A stretch of DNA of 64,000 nt from Thalassobius sp034670005 (GTDB lineage: Bacteria; Pseudomonadota; Alphaproteobacteria; Rhodobacterales; Rhodobacteraceae), in the NCBI RefSeq assembly GCF_034670005.1, contig NZ_JAXMOH010000004.1:62001-126000 (forward strand), written 5' to 3'. Within the stretch, counting starts at the first letter, position 1, and each line of letters starts with the position of its first letter. This document shows, piece after piece, positions 1 through 9,044 of this stretch. Both the position numbers and the translations under genes were made by a program. The notes under the pieces were generated by a model. That model ran no database searches and was not told where the DNA came from. It saw nothing but the letters and a program-made list of their open reading frames with translations.

Positions 1-2
1 TA

Positions 3-1031
3 TCGGCGCTGTTGCAACTGGTAATGGGGCCGGTCTCCGACATGGTTGGGCGCAGACCGGTTATCCTGACCGGTCTGGCGGTATTTTCGCTTGCGTCTAT
101 CGGATGCGCCCTGGCGGACACGATCTGGGTTTTTCTAGGCTTCCGGCTGCTGCAAGGGGCGGTCGTATCGGGCATGGTTCTGTCCCGTGCAGTCATCCGG
201 GACGTCGCCGCACCCTCCGAGGCCGCGCGATTGCTGGCCGTCGTTGGATCGGCCATGGCGCTGGCACCTCTTCTGGCCCCGGTGCTGGGGGGCGTGCTGG
301 ATGAATTCTTTGGCTGGCGGTCGGATTTCTGGGTCTTTGCTGTCTGCGGCGCGGCGCTTTTCATCTTGTGCTGGATCGATCTGGGCGAAACCAATTTGAC
401 GCGGCAGAACAGTTTCCGCGCTCAGTTTCGCAGCTACCCTGAATTGCTGCGCTCGGTATCCTTCTGGGCCTATTGCGCCTGTCTGATTTTTTCCGTTGGC
501 GGTTTTTACGCCTATTTGGCCGGTGCACCGCAAGTCGGTGAACGGGCCTTTGATCTGAGCCCGAGCGCCTTGGGATTGATGATGGGAGCGACGGCGGCGG
601 GGTTCATGGCTGGCAATGTGATTTCGACGCGGATCGGGGCGCGGGTCGGTATGATGGCCCTGATCATCGCCGGGCGATGGGTATCGTTGATTGGCACAGT
701 GGCAGCGATGGCGCTGCTGGCATTCGGACTGTTTCATCCCGCAGTCCTGTTTGGCGGAGCGGTGATGCTGGGTCTGGGCAACGGGCTGACCCTGCCGGGG
801 GCCAATGTCGGTGTGATGTCGGTGCAGCCGCGTTTGGCTGGCGGCGCGTCGGGACTTTCGGGGGCGTTGACGGTGGCCATTGGCGCGGTGTTGACGCCTT
901 TGGTTAGTGCCTTGGTCACCGGGCCTATGGGGGTCTATGTCTTGCTGGGCGCAATGGCATTGGCAAGCCTGGCCGGTGTGATCGCCGCTTATGTCATTCA
1001 AGCCTTGGAAAGAAGGCTGCAACCGGCGTGA
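3..1031 (+). CDS. MFS drug-resistance transporter, Bcr/CflA type (5' end outside window)
   Basis: Inner-membrane proton-coupled efflux transporter of the major facilitator superfamily. The reading frame is open to the left edge, so the N-terminal helix or two lie outside the window; the first in-window initiator candidate (TTG at 12) is not the real start. The visible part begins in the cytoplasmic loop motif A (GPxSDxxGRRP), the MFS signature, followed by about ten hydrophobic helices. The mid-protein run LxRAVIRDV resembles Bcr/CflA proteins. Substrate cannot be read from sequence. It lies 94 bp upstream of ndk on the same strand. Confidence 0.85.
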   Translation, partial: SALLQLVMGPVSDMVGRRPVILTGLAVFSLASIGCALADTIWVFLGFRLLQGAVVSGMVLSRAVIRDVAAPSEAARLLAVVGSAMALAPLLAPVLGGVLDEFFGWRSDFWVFAVCGAALFILCWIDLGETNLTRQNSFRAQFRSYPELLRSVSFWAYCACLIFSVGGFYAYLAGAPQVGERAFDLSPSALGLMMGATAAGFMAGNVISTRIGARVGMMALIIAGRWVSLIGTVAAMALLAFGLFHPAVLFGGAVMLGLGNGLTLPGANVGVMSVQPRLAGGASGLSGALTVAIGAVLTPLVSALVTGPMGVYVLLGAMALASLAGVIAAYVIQALERRLQPA

Positions 1032-1125
1032 TTGCGGCTTTTCAAACCGTAGTGCGCATGATAGCAGGGCGGCGATTTCCATACGGTCGGGCAGGGGCCC
1101 GGCCCCGGTAACCGAGGACAATATC

Positions 1126-1548
1126 ATGGCCATTCAACGCACCTTTAGCATCATCAAGCCCGACGCCACCAAGCGCAACCTGACTGGCGCCATCAACGCC
1201 AAGCTGGAAGCGGCTGGCCTGCGTATTGTTGCGCAGAAACGTATTCACCTGAGCAAGGCACAGGCTGGCGTGTTCTATGCCGTGCATGCTGAACGTCCCT
1301 TCTATGACGAACTGTGCGAATTCATGGCGTCCGAGCCGATCGTTGTGCAGGTTCTGGAAGGCGAAGACGCCATTGCCAAGAACCGCGAAGTGATGGGCGC
1401 CACCAACCCGGCCGAAGCCGAAGAAGGCACCATCCGCAAGGAATTCGCCCTGTCGATCGGCGAAAACTCGGTCCACGGGTCGGACGCGGAAGAAACCGCT
1501 GCGGTTGAGATCGCCTATTTCTTCTCGGGTCTGGAACTGGTCGGCTAA
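1126..1548 (+). CDS. ndk: Nucleoside diphosphate kinase
   Basis: Cytoplasmic enzyme that transfers the gamma phosphate from ATP to NDPs through a phosphohistidine. The 140-aa length is the family norm. Visible marks are the N-terminal TFSIIKPDA motif, the NxMGxTNP segment near residue 88, and the active-site His117 within NSVHGSD. The frame stays open further upstream, but ATG 1126 is preceded by ACCGAGGA at good spacing and gives the standard NDK N-terminus. A strong terminator follows directly, so it is probably the last gene of its transcript. Confidence 0.97.
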   Translation: MAIQRTFSIIKPDATKRNLTGAINAKLEAAGLRIVAQKRIHLSKAQAGVFYAVHAERPFYDELCEFMASEPIVVQVLEGEDAIAKNREVMGATNPAEAEEGTIRKEFALSIGENSVHGSDAEETAAVEIAYFFSGLELVG

Positions 1549-1575
1549 GCCACCCGTCCCGAACGGATGAACATG

Positions 1576-1611
1576 GGGCCGCTTTCTTCGGAAAGCGGCC
1601 CTTTTCGTTTT
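1576..1611 (+). terminator. Rho-independent terminator after ndk
   Basis: An 11-bp perfect GC-rich stem (GGGCCGCTTTC / GAAAGCGGCCC) closes a TTCG tetraloop and is followed by TTTTCGTTTT. It sits 27 bp after the ndk stop codon and before the SDR gene start. Confidence 0.93.
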
Positions 1612-1660
1612 GCCAGCGCCGGTGCGGTTGGATAGCCTGCGCCGCAAAGGGAGAACGAAC

Positions 1661-2413
1661 ATGGAAAAAACCGCCATCGTGACGGGCGCGGCCCGGGGAA
1701 TCGGACTGGCCACGGCGAAACAGTTTCTGGACATGGGTTGGTCGGTGGCCCTGGTGGACCGCGACCGGGAAGAACTGGACCGGGCGATGGCACCGCTGGG
1801 GGAAAGGGCGCTGGCCTTGCCCTATGACATTTCCGATCCCGAACAGGTTGCGGGAATCATGGCAGATACGTTGACCGCGTTTGGGCGGATCGACGCGCTG
1901 GTCAATAATGCGGGAGTGGCCGAGTTCGGCCCGATCGAGGATTGCGATTTCGCCATGTGGCGGCGGGTGATGGCGACCAATCTCGACGGCACCTTCCTGT
2001 GTACCCAAGCGGCCACCCCGGCGTTGAAGGAAAGCAAGGGCGCGATCGTCAATATCGGGTCGATCTCCGGCTTGCGCGCCTCGACCCTGCGGGTGGCCTA
2101 TGGCACCTCGAAGGCAGCGGTAATCCAGCTGACCAAGCAGCAGGCGGCGGAACTGGGCGAATACGGCATCCGCGCCAATTGCGTTTGTCCCGGCCCGGTG
2201 CGGACCAAGCTGGCGATGGCGGTACATACACAGGAGATCATCGATGCCTACCACGACGCGATCCCGCTCAACCGCTATGGCAGCGAGGATGAGATCGCCA
2301 ATGTGATTGTGTTCTTATGCTCTGACAAGGCCAGCTATGTTACCGGTCAGGTGATTGCCTCGGATGGCGGGTTCGACAGCACCGGGGTGGGGCTGCCCGC
2401 TTTGCGGCCATGA
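1661..2413 (+). CDS. Short-chain dehydrogenase/reductase (SDR) family oxidoreductase
   Basis: Classical NAD(P)-dependent SDR of 250 aa. The glycine-rich cofactor motif TGAARGIG is at residues 8-15, NNAG near 82, the catalytic Ser near 134-136, and the YxxxK pair at Tyr147/Lys151. The C-terminal DGG segment is also typical. An Asp near residue 33 after beta-2 suggests NAD rather than NADP. Start ATG 1661 has an AAGGGA site upstream, after the ndk terminator. Substrate is unknown. Its 3' end overlaps the convergent TfoX-C gene by 67 bp. Confidence 0.9.
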   Translation: MEKTAIVTGAARGIGLATAKQFLDMGWSVALVDRDREELDRAMAPLGERALALPYDISDPEQVAGIMADTLTAFGRIDALVNNAGVAEFGPIEDCDFAMWRRVMATNLDGTFLCTQAATPALKESKGAIVNIGSISGLRASTLRVAYGTSKAAVIQLTKQQAAELGEYGIRANCVCPGPVRTKLAMAVHTQEIIDAYHDAIPLNRYGSEDEIANVIVFLCSDKASYVTGQVIASDGGFDSTGVGLPALRP

Positions 2414-2799
2414 CGGGACGTGCGCGGTCTTTGCTTTGATGGGCAAAGGCCGGGTGTCACCCGAGCCGGGTTTTTTTTAATGACGCCGATTGCATCCAGT
2501 GCTTTTTCAAGTTCGGTTGCGTGCGAGGCAACAAGCTTTGTTTCGGCTTTGATCGCGTCGAAACGGACGCGCAGGGCGTCTTTTTCCGATCCCTGGCAAT
2601 CGTTCCAAGGACGTCCCTGCAATCCCATGACCAGCGCATAATAGCCGATGAAATGGGGGCGGGTGCCACTGACAAGCAGGCGGGCATAGGCGGCGTCGGC
2701 GCCAAGGGCGCGAAGGGCCTCGGCCGAATGGATGCCGGCGCGGGCGCAGGCTTGTTCGACGGCGGGGCCGAGATTGCGGATCGAGCTAACGGGCGTCAT
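2347..2799 (-). CDS. TfoX C-terminal-domain protein
   Basis: 150 aa. The first 85 or so residues (IRNLGPxxEQxxxxAGIHSAEALRALGADAAYARLL) match the TfoX/Sxy C-terminal domain, a small helix-hairpin-helix-like module. The N-terminal half of TfoX, needed for competence regulation in gammaproteobacteria, is absent, as in many stand-alone alphaproteobacterial proteins. The basic, proline-rich tail is low complexity, and its end overlaps the SDR gene on the other strand. Function is unknown. Confidence 0.75.
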   Translation of the reverse strand: MTPVSSIRNLGPAVEQACARAGIHSAEALRALGADAAYARLLVSGTRPHFIGYYALVMGLQGRPWNDCQGSEKDALRVRFDAIKAETKLVASHATELEKALDAIGVIKKNPARVTPGLCPSKQRPRTSRHGRKAGSPTPVLSNPPSEAIT

Positions 2800-2833
2800 G
2801 CACTCTTTTAACGCAAGACCTCAATACGGTCAC

Positions 2834-2956
2834 TCAGATGATCGCGTAGTCGGGATAGACCGGATGATATTTGTCGGGCTTACCTGTGTGCGGTTTGGGG
2901 ACCTGCTGCGATGTCGGAGCCACCGGTTTGTCCGGGGGGCGCAGTGAATTGGTCAT
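2834..2956 (-). CDS. Small 40-aa conserved-looking protein
   Basis: A short reading frame beginning MTNSLRPPDKPVAP and ending DYAII. An AGGAG site lies 8 nt before this ATG. A competing ATG seven bases upstream, in another frame, sits only 1 nt from the same AGGAG, so the 40-aa frame is preferred. The product is rich in Pro, Lys and Tyr with no membrane segment. I do not know its function; the strong RBS is the main support. Confidence 0.5.
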   Translation of the reverse strand: MTNSLRPPDKPVAPTSQQVPKPHTGKPDKYHPVYPDYAII

Positions 2957-3165
2957 AACTCATACTCCTAACAAGTTCGGACCTGGTTTGGATAAAGCCA
3001 GGCCATGTTTCAGGGTAGTCTGAGTCTGTCAGATGTTTCTGGCGCGCAAATGGGGGCAAAAGGGTCAAATTCAGGCAATATCATGCCGAAAAGTTTAACG
3101 ATATGCGTCCAAAAGAGGGTCCCCGGCACGGGTGGGCCATGCCGGGGACGAAGCATTGATCAAGT

Positions 3166-4791
3166 TTAAACAGCCTCGATCAATACATCTCCGTATTCGT
3201 CGCGCAGCTTGTTCTTGAGCACCTTACCGGTGCCGCCGATGGGCAAAGCGTCGACGAAAATCACCCGATCGGGGATCTGCCATTTGGCAATCTTGCCTTC
3301 GTAGAAGGCCAGCAGCTCTTCTTCGCTGGGGTTGGCCCCGGTGACAGGCAGGACCACCAGAACCGGGCGTTCGTCCCATTTTTCATGCCGCGCTGCGATA
3401 GCGGCAGCATTGGCAACGCCGGGATGACCGATGGCGATATTTTCCAGCTCGACGGTGGAAATCCATTCGCCGCCCGATTTGATAATATCCTTGCTGCGGT
3501 CGCGGATGATCATGAAACCATCCGGGTCAATGGTGGCGACATCGCCGGTGTCGAACCAGCCGTCCAAGGTCAGAGCGGTCTTTTCCACCTTGAAATAGGT
3601 GTCGACGATCCAATGGCCGCGGATCTGCAGCTCACCTTGCGTTTCACCATCGTTTGGCAGGACGTGACCTTCGTCATCAACGATGCGCAGTTCGACGCCA
3701 AAGGGCGGGCGGCCTTGACCTTCGCGGATCTTGTTCTGTTCGTCTTCACTCAGCGTCTCATGCTTTTTCAGAAGCTTGTTCATGGTGCCCAGCGGGCTGG
3801 TTTCCGACATACCCCAGGCATGCATCACCTCAACCCCGTATTTTTCGCGGAATGCGGTGATCATCGAGGGCGGGCAGGCTGATCCGCCGATTACAGTCCG
3901 GGTCAGGGATTCGGCCATGCTGCCCAGTTTTTCCAGCGATTGCAGCAGACCCATCCAGATCGTCGGCACGCCAAGCGCCAGCGTCACCTTTTCCTGATCG
4001 ATCAGTTTGACCAGGCTGTCGCCATCCAGGTTCGGTCCCGGCAGCACCAGCTTGCTACCGGCGGCCGGGGCCATATAGGGAATGCCCCAAGCGTTGACGT
4101 GGAACATCGGAACTACCGGCATGACGCTTTCACGCGCCGAAAGCGCCAACCCGTCGGGCTGATTGCCGGCAATCGAATGCAGCACGGTGGACCGATGGGT
4201 ATAAAGCACGCCCTTGGGATTGCCCGTCGTGCCCGACGTATAGCAGAGCGAGGACGAGCTATTTTCGTCGATCTCGGGCCAGACATAATCGTCTTCGCCG
4301 GTTTCGATCAACTCGTCATAGAATTTCAGTCCCGGCACCATTGCCGCTGCTTCTTCGTTGCGCGGTCCCATCAACACTACGTGGCGCAGGGTTTTCAGGT
4401 GTTCGCCCAGCTTGGCCACGACCGGAAGGAAGGTGCTGTCGAGAAACAGAACCTTATCTTCGGCATGGTTAATGATGTAGATCAGCTGTTCTGGAAACAG
4501 ACGCGGATTGATCGTGTGACAGATCATACCGGCCCCGGCGACGCCGAAGTAGATTTCCAGGTGTCGCATGTTGTTCCAAGCGATCGTTGCGCAGCGGTCG
4601 CCCTTTTCAATTCCAAGCGCTTCCAGTGCTGAGGCCAGCTTGCGCGCCCTGAGCTCAACTTCGCCCCAGTTGGAGCGATAGAGCCCACCATCGGTTTCCA
4701 CCGATACGACCTCGGTTCCGGCGTGATAGCGCGCGGCATGGGCGATCAGCGAACTGATGGTCAGTTGCTGCGTGATCATTTTTCCAAGCAT
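3166..4791 (-). CDS. Acyl-CoA ligase, DmdB-like / medium-long chain fatty acyl-CoA synthetase
   Basis: AMP-forming ligase of 541 aa that activates a carboxylic acid to its CoA thioester via an acyl-adenylate. The P-loop TSGTTGNPKG is at about residues 185-194. Further marks are HAWGMSE, the DTGD motif, RDRSKDIIKSGGEWIS and the C-terminal catalytic Lys in GTGKVLKN. The N-terminus (MLGKMITQ, ISSLIxHAARYH) and overall wording resemble roseobacter 3-methylmercaptopropionyl-CoA ligase DmdB, but paralogues act on ordinary fatty acids. Start ATG 4791 has a perfect AGGAGG 5 nt upstream; the frame continues 9 codons further without such a site. It is transcribed alone, away from the tRNA. Confidence 0.88.
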   Translation of the reverse strand: MLGKMITQQLTISSLIAHAARYHAGTEVVSVETDGGLYRSNWGEVELRARKLASALEALGIEKGDRCATIAWNNMRHLEIYFGVAGAGMICHTINPRLFPEQLIYIINHAEDKVLFLDSTFLPVVAKLGEHLKTLRHVVLMGPRNEEAAAMVPGLKFYDELIETGEDDYVWPEIDENSSSSLCYTSGTTGNPKGVLYTHRSTVLHSIAGNQPDGLALSARESVMPVVPMFHVNAWGIPYMAPAAGSKLVLPGPNLDGDSLVKLIDQEKVTLALGVPTIWMGLLQSLEKLGSMAESLTRTVIGGSACPPSMITAFREKYGVEVMHAWGMSETSPLGTMNKLLKKHETLSEDEQNKIREGQGRPPFGVELRIVDDEGHVLPNDGETQGELQIRGHWIVDTYFKVEKTALTLDGWFDTGDVATIDPDGFMIIRDRSKDIIKSGGEWISTVELENIAIGHPGVANAAAIAARHEKWDERPVLVVLPVTGANPSEEELLAFYEGKIAKWQIPDRVIFVDALPIGGTGKVLKNKLRDEYGDVLIEAV

Positions 4792-5011
4792 TGGATCCTC
4801 CTGTCTGGTCCATCCCACCCGCGCAGTGGCGCAGGCCCCGTCTTCGGGCGGGAAGTGAAACGATCAGTTCAATTTTGTCCAGATAGGGGCAGTCCGCAAC
4901 GCAGCGTCAAAAGACCGGTTTACGCTGCGGAAATTGACCTTAGCTCAATCTGGAAGCTGTCGCCATCGTGCTTGACGCTTTGAGATGCTCCGCATAATCA
5001 GGGGGCAAGGT

Positions 5012-5087
5012 GGGCCTGTAGCTCAACGGTTAGAGCAGAGCGCTCATAACGCTTTGGTTGCGGGTTCAAATCCTGCCGGGCCTACCA
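5012..5087 (+). tRNA. tRNA with CAU anticodon, probably tRNA-Ile2 (lysidine-modified)
   Basis: 76 nt including an encoded CCA. Seven acceptor pairs, two of them G-U, connect GGGCCTG and CGGGCCT. The D-arm begins GCTC, the anticodon loop is CTCATAA, and the T-loop is TTCAAAT. The D-arm and anticodon-arm wording (TTAGAGCAGAGCGCTCATAACGC) is closer to tRNA-Ile(CAU), whose wobble C is converted to lysidine by TilS, than to initiator or elongator tRNA-Met. The identity needs a covariance-model call. Confidence 0.9.
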
Positions 5088-5297
5088 ATTTATTTTTGTG
5101 ATTATTTTCAGCTGCTTGCGCTGTAAAGTATCCCGCGAAATTCTGAAATTGGCATACTTTGCCACTCCATCGCATCCCATTTTCAACATCGCGGCGAGTC
5201 TGCTCCGCTGTACGTCCTGCTTGTGTTTTGTAATGTGTTCGCCTGCGTATGACCGTGGATGGTTATGATCTGGTATTGGTTGCAGCCTTCTTGGGCC

Positions 5298-5344
5298 AGT
5301 GACCGGTTGCCATGCGGATATCGTGGCTTGCAGGGCCGGTCACT
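5298..5344 (+). other. Long hairpin downstream of the tRNA (candidate terminator or small RNA)
   Basis: In the 390-bp gap between the tRNA and the chemoreceptor, a perfect 9-bp arm pair AGTGACCGG / CCGGTCACT encloses a second GCCA/TGGC stem. It is followed by CCGCTTTTGCTCTTTTT, so it could terminate a plus-strand transcript. No reading frame in this gap looks real. Confidence 0.4.
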
Positions 5345-5428
5345 CCGCTTTTGCTCTTTTTGGCCTATTTGTGACAGGTCGCTGGGCAGACGTCCTGTCT
5401 GAATTTACCACCTCAGTAACGTTCATAA

Positions 5429-5461
5429 AAGCGATGTGGCGCTTGAGGCACCACATCGCTT
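5429..5461 (-). terminator. Terminator of the chemoreceptor gene
   Basis: A perfect 11-bp stem AAGCGATGTGG / CCACATCGCTT with an 11-nt loop lies 19 bp after the stop codon. On the minus strand the stem is followed by a short T run (CTTTTAT). Confidence 0.8.
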
Positions 5462-5479
5462 GAACTGCCGAAGTCCGTG

Positions 5480-7090
5480 CTAAGCGGCTTTGGCCTGATG
5501 CTGCGTTTCTTTTGGCCTGAAATCAGCATTCGCGTCGCCTTTTGCCGATGACGGGGTCGGAACCGAAGCCGGCTTAGAGGCGATGTCTTGCACGTCTCCG
5601 TTATCGACGATGAAAGTCGCGACAGTGTCTTTCAGGGCGTCGGATTGGGCCGAAAGTTCCTCGGCTGTTGCCGACATTTCCTCGGACGAAGCGTTGGTTT
5701 CCTGCGATACGGCATCGAGGTCATGGATCGACTGGCTGATCTGGGTCATGCCGACGGAAATTTCAGAATTGGCAGCCGAAATACCGCTGATCAAATCGGC
5801 GGTGCGTTCGATATCGGGGACCAGCGTGTCGAGCATTTCCATTGCTTGGTCGGCTGCCTCTACCGTGCTGCCTGACAGTCGGTCGATTTCGGTCGCCGCT
5901 TCCTGGCTGCGCTCGGCCAACTTTCTGACTTCCGAGGCAACCACAGCGAAACCGCGGCCATGTTCCCCGGCGCGGGCCGCTTCGACAGCAGCATTCAGTG
6001 CCAGCAGATCGGTTTGCCGGGCAATTTCCTGTATCACTTGGATGCGGTCGATGATGGTGGCCATGCCGCTCAACGCTTTTTCCATTGCGGTGCCGCTTTG
6101 CCGTGCGCCAGCGGCAGATTTCATCGCAATGTCCCGCGTATCCTGTGCGTCCTGTGAGGTGCGACCGATATTGGCGGTCATTTCTTCAACGGCGCTTGAT
6201 ACTTCTTCGGTGGCGCTGGCCTGCTTCATCGCTGCCCCACTGAGCGCGATCGAGGTTTCAGCCAATTGTCCCGATCCTAACGACACGTTGGCCGCGCTGA
6301 AACCTACATCTGAGACGATGGACCGGAGGCTGCCGACCATTGCGTTGAGATTGTCCAGCAGGTCTCCCAGTTCGTTTCTTTCTTTATGTTCGGCGGTTTG
6401 GGTCAGGTCACCCTCAGCAACCTTCCGGCTGAGCGTAATGGCCCAGGTCAGACCGCGGTTGAGTTTGCGGGTGATCTGCGCCGCCATGATCGTGCTGATC
6501 AGAATCGTTAATCCGATCAGCCCCGCCAACATTTCCCAAGTGGTATGATATTCGGCATCTGTTTGTACCAGAGATTGGTGCATTGCGGCGTCTTCTGTGG
6601 CCAATGTGGCGTCGATCAACGCGATCATCGCGTCATGATATGTCTTGCTTTCGTCTCGTAACTTGCGCGCTGCGGCCATGACACTACCGGATTTTGCCTT
6701 TTCCATCACGGTATGATCCATTCGCTGCATGTCATCCTTGATCTGTTCGAATGCATTCAGGAAGTCTAGCTTTTCGGGCGGGGCTCCGTCCCGGGCTTTG
6801 GCGATCAGTGCCGACTCATTGGCCTCCAGTGCTTCTAATTCGGTCTGCAGAGATTTCCGGATTTCCGGATCCCTGTTCAGTAGGTAATCCCGGACAACAA
6901 CCTGTATTTCCTCTTGAATTCTACCCAGTTTCTCGATTTCAACCACGGTTTTGAACTCTGTATTCACGAGCGTTTCGTTCCGTTCTTTCATCTGGCGCAG
7001 TTCGTGTAGCGCGACTGCGCCAAGACCGACCGAGAAGGAGCACAGGACGAAAAATGTTATCGTTAAACGTGTTCTTATTTTTAGACGCAT
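5480..7090 (-). CDS. Methyl-accepting chemotaxis protein
   Basis: Membrane chemoreceptor, 536 aa, signalling through CheA/CheW. TM1 is at about residues 9-28, followed by a roughly 155-residue helical periplasmic region of four-helix-bundle type and TM2 at about 185-205. A HAMP linker and a cytoplasmic MCP domain follow, with the highly conserved hairpin tip EIARQTDLLALNAAVEAARA at about residues 355-374. Ligand is unknown. ATG 7090 is chosen over an in-frame TTG 18 bp upstream because it gives a standard positive-then-hydrophobic start; neither has a strong RBS. Single-gene transcript with its own terminator. No che genes are in the window. Confidence 0.95.
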   Translation of the reverse strand: MRLKIRTRLTITFFVLCSFSVGLGAVALHELRQMKERNETLVNTEFKTVVEIEKLGRIQEEIQVVVRDYLLNRDPEIRKSLQTELEALEANESALIAKARDGAPPEKLDFLNAFEQIKDDMQRMDHTVMEKAKSGSVMAAARKLRDESKTYHDAMIALIDATLATEDAAMHQSLVQTDAEYHTTWEMLAGLIGLTILISTIMAAQITRKLNRGLTWAITLSRKVAEGDLTQTAEHKERNELGDLLDNLNAMVGSLRSIVSDVGFSAANVSLGSGQLAETSIALSGAAMKQASATEEVSSAVEEMTANIGRTSQDAQDTRDIAMKSAAGARQSGTAMEKALSGMATIIDRIQVIQEIARQTDLLALNAAVEAARAGEHGRGFAVVASEVRKLAERSQEAATEIDRLSGSTVEAADQAMEMLDTLVPDIERTADLISGISAANSEISVGMTQISQSIHDLDAVSQETNASSEEMSATAEELSAQSDALKDTVATFIVDNGDVQDIASKPASVPTPSSAKGDANADFRPKETQHQAKAA

Positions 7091-7372
7091 ATCAAGGTTT
7101 CCGTGCAATGAATCGCTGTTGTATTCAATTAGAACGGATAGTTGGATTTATTGTATAGAATGGATGTACCTTTGATAGGGCGGTGCGGACTTCACATAAA
7201 ACACGAAGTTTTCTAACGTTTCCTGCAAAATGCCTGAGATTCAGATGCTTAAAGGTTGCACGCTTCGCGACTGCTGGTCGCTTTTTCAAGTGAGGCGCTA
7301 CCGCCGCCATTTTCAACCATAACGGTTTATTCTCTCGAATTCACATCCGCGGGCGCCGGTGGCCGATTTTAT

Positions 7373-8230
7373 TCAGATCCCGAGAATTTCGCGGGTTTCT
7401 TCAGGTGAGGCGATCTCGCGACCGGCTTCCCGTGCGGTGTTGGCTATGGCTTCGATCAAAGCGCCGTTCGAATTCACTTTTTGTCCGTCGGGTAAATAGA
7501 ACGTGTCTTCTAAACCGGTGCGCAGATGCCCCCCAAGTTCAGCGGTCATACGGTGCAGCGGCCAGATATCGTCTCGCCCGATGGCGGTGACCTGCCAGCG
7601 GCTGTCTTCAGGGGCGAGATCTGCCAAAATCGGCAACAGGTCAGTCCGCGCGGGTTGGCCGGATGCCACGCCCATCACGAAATTCATTTGCGCGGTGCCG
7701 GTAAACATCCCCGCCGCGCGGTACATGCCGACGCTACGTACGATGCCGGTGTCGAAACATTCGAATTCGGGGATCGCGCCGGCGCCGGTGATGGCGTCGA
7801 TGAAATTCTGCACCTTTTCCACCGGATTGTCGAACAGCATCGGCGGCCAGGCCCAGTCGCCATTGGCCTTTATTTTCAGGTAGTTTAACGATCCAGCATT
7901 GCAGGCGGCCATTTCCGGTCGCGTGGCCGTCACCACGTCCAAAGCGGGCTGGTAATCAGGGCCCACCGTACCGGTGGTGTGGTTGATGATCACGCCGGGG
8001 CAGGCGTCGCGGATCGCCTGCTGCACCTGCCGCGACAGGCCGATATCCCAGCTGGGCAGGTGACCCTTGCCGGGCGCTTGCTGGCGCAGGTGGATATGCA
8101 TGACGCTCGCCCCGGCGTCATAGGCGCGCTTTGCCTCTTCGGCCATTTCTTCGGGTGTGACCGGGATATGGTGCTGGGCGGGGTTGGTCAGAACGCCGTT
8201 GAGGGCGCAGGTAAGGATCGCCTTGGACAT
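7373..8230 (-). CDS. BKACE family beta-keto acid cleavage enzyme (DUF849)
   Basis: 285 aa. Zn-dependent enzymes of this family condense a beta-keto acid with acetyl-CoA and cleave it to acetoacetate plus an acyl-CoA. The metal-binding HIH pair is at residues 45-47 (SVMHIHLR), and NHTTGTVG lies near residue 83. Substrate varies widely (3-keto-5-aminohexanoate, dehydrocarnitine and others) and cannot be read here. It starts 10 bp after the stop of the upstream GST gene on the same strand, so the two are probably co-transcribed. This may supply CoA esters to a local catabolic pathway. Confidence 0.88.
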   Translation of the reverse strand: MSKAILTCALNGVLTNPAQHHIPVTPEEMAEEAKRAYDAGASVMHIHLRQQAPGKGHLPSWDIGLSRQVQQAIRDACPGVIINHTTGTVGPDYQPALDVVTATRPEMAACNAGSLNYLKIKANGDWAWPPMLFDNPVEKVQNFIDAITGAGAIPEFECFDTGIVRSVGMYRAAGMFTGTAQMNFVMGVASGQPARTDLLPILADLAPEDSRWQVTAIGRDDIWPLHRMTAELGGHLRTGLEDTFYLPDGQKVNSNGALIEAIANTAREAGREIASPEETREILGI

Positions 8231-8240
8231 GTTGGGCCTT

Positions 8241-8897
8241 TCAGAACGGCATCGGGGGCAGGTTTTCGGCCTTTGCCCCGGCGCGTTGCCGGGACTTGGC
8301 GCGCTGATAGGCGGGCCGCGAGGTCAGCCCGTCGAACCAGCGTAGGGTTTCGGGGGGCAGGTCGTCGCGCAGCCCCAGCAGAACCGCCAGTTCGATCGCG
8401 TAATGCACCGCGATATCGGCCATGGTGAAGCCCGTTTGCAGCAGCGTGTCGCGCCCGTCCGACAGCAGGGGCTCCAGCAGTTTCAGCCGCGCAAGGAACC
8501 AAAGCCGGTAATCCTCGGCGGCCTGCGGCAGGCGGCGGTCTTCGGGCTCCATCCGCGAATAGCGCAGGTAGATCGTCTGCGGAAAGGTCAGCGTTGCCTC
8601 GCCGTGATGCAGCCAGTTCAGGTAGGCGCCGAATTCGCCATGTTCAGTCGGCACTGCGAAACGGCCCTGACCGTGGCGCAGCGACAGATAGTGCAGCATG
8701 GCGCAGCTTTCGGTCATTCGCGTGTCGCCATCGACCAGCAGCGGGATCGTGCCCAGCGGGTTTTCGGCGAAATAGTCCTTGCGGGACGCGCGCGGCGGGA
8801 AGGGCAGCATTTTCAGCTCAAAGTCCAGCCCCAGTTCTTCCAGTGCCCAAAGCGGTCGGAAACTGCGCGCATCTTCGCAATGCCAGAGTGTCAGCAT
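8241..8897 (-). CDS. Glutathione S-transferase family protein
   Basis: 218 aa with a thioredoxin-like N-terminal GST domain followed by a helical C-terminal domain. Marks include the RPLWALEELGL helix, the NPLGTIPLL cis-Pro motif near residue 50 and the MTESCAMLHYL glutathione-binding segment (Glu-Ser). The C-terminal domain carries the FTMADI motif. ATG 8897 has AGGAG 8 nt upstream; the open frame upstream lacks an RBS and overlaps the divergent carboxylase promoter. Likely first gene of an operon with the BKACE gene. Confidence 0.87.
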   Translation of the reverse strand: MLTLWHCEDARSFRPLWALEELGLDFELKMLPFPPRASRKDYFAENPLGTIPLLVDGDTRMTESCAMLHYLSLRHGQGRFAVPTEHGEFGAYLNWLHHGEATLTFPQTIYLRYSRMEPEDRRLPQAAEDYRLWFLARLKLLEPLLSDGRDTLLQTGFTMADIAVHYAIELAVLLGLRDDLPPETLRWFDGLTSRPAYQRAKSRQRAGAKAENLPPMPF

Positions 8898-9044
8898 GTC
8901 AGGTTCTCCTTGCGCCCAATATGGACGGATCAAATTGGCGGACTTGCGCTGAAAGGCTGAATTCACAGCCAACCGGCGCAAGTTGATCCGGATTTCGCTA
9001 GGATAGGCTGAAACCGGCATTGTCCCAAGCAAGAGGTTGCGCCG

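Noticed and set aside
2880..3068. Alternative 62-aa frame overlapping the small 40-aa gene
   Set aside because: Its plausible ATG sits 1 nt after AGGAG, too close for initiation, and the product is unlike any protein I know.
7125..7316. 63-aa minus-strand frame upstream of the chemoreceptor
   Set aside because: No RBS, no family wording, and it overlaps the promoter region.
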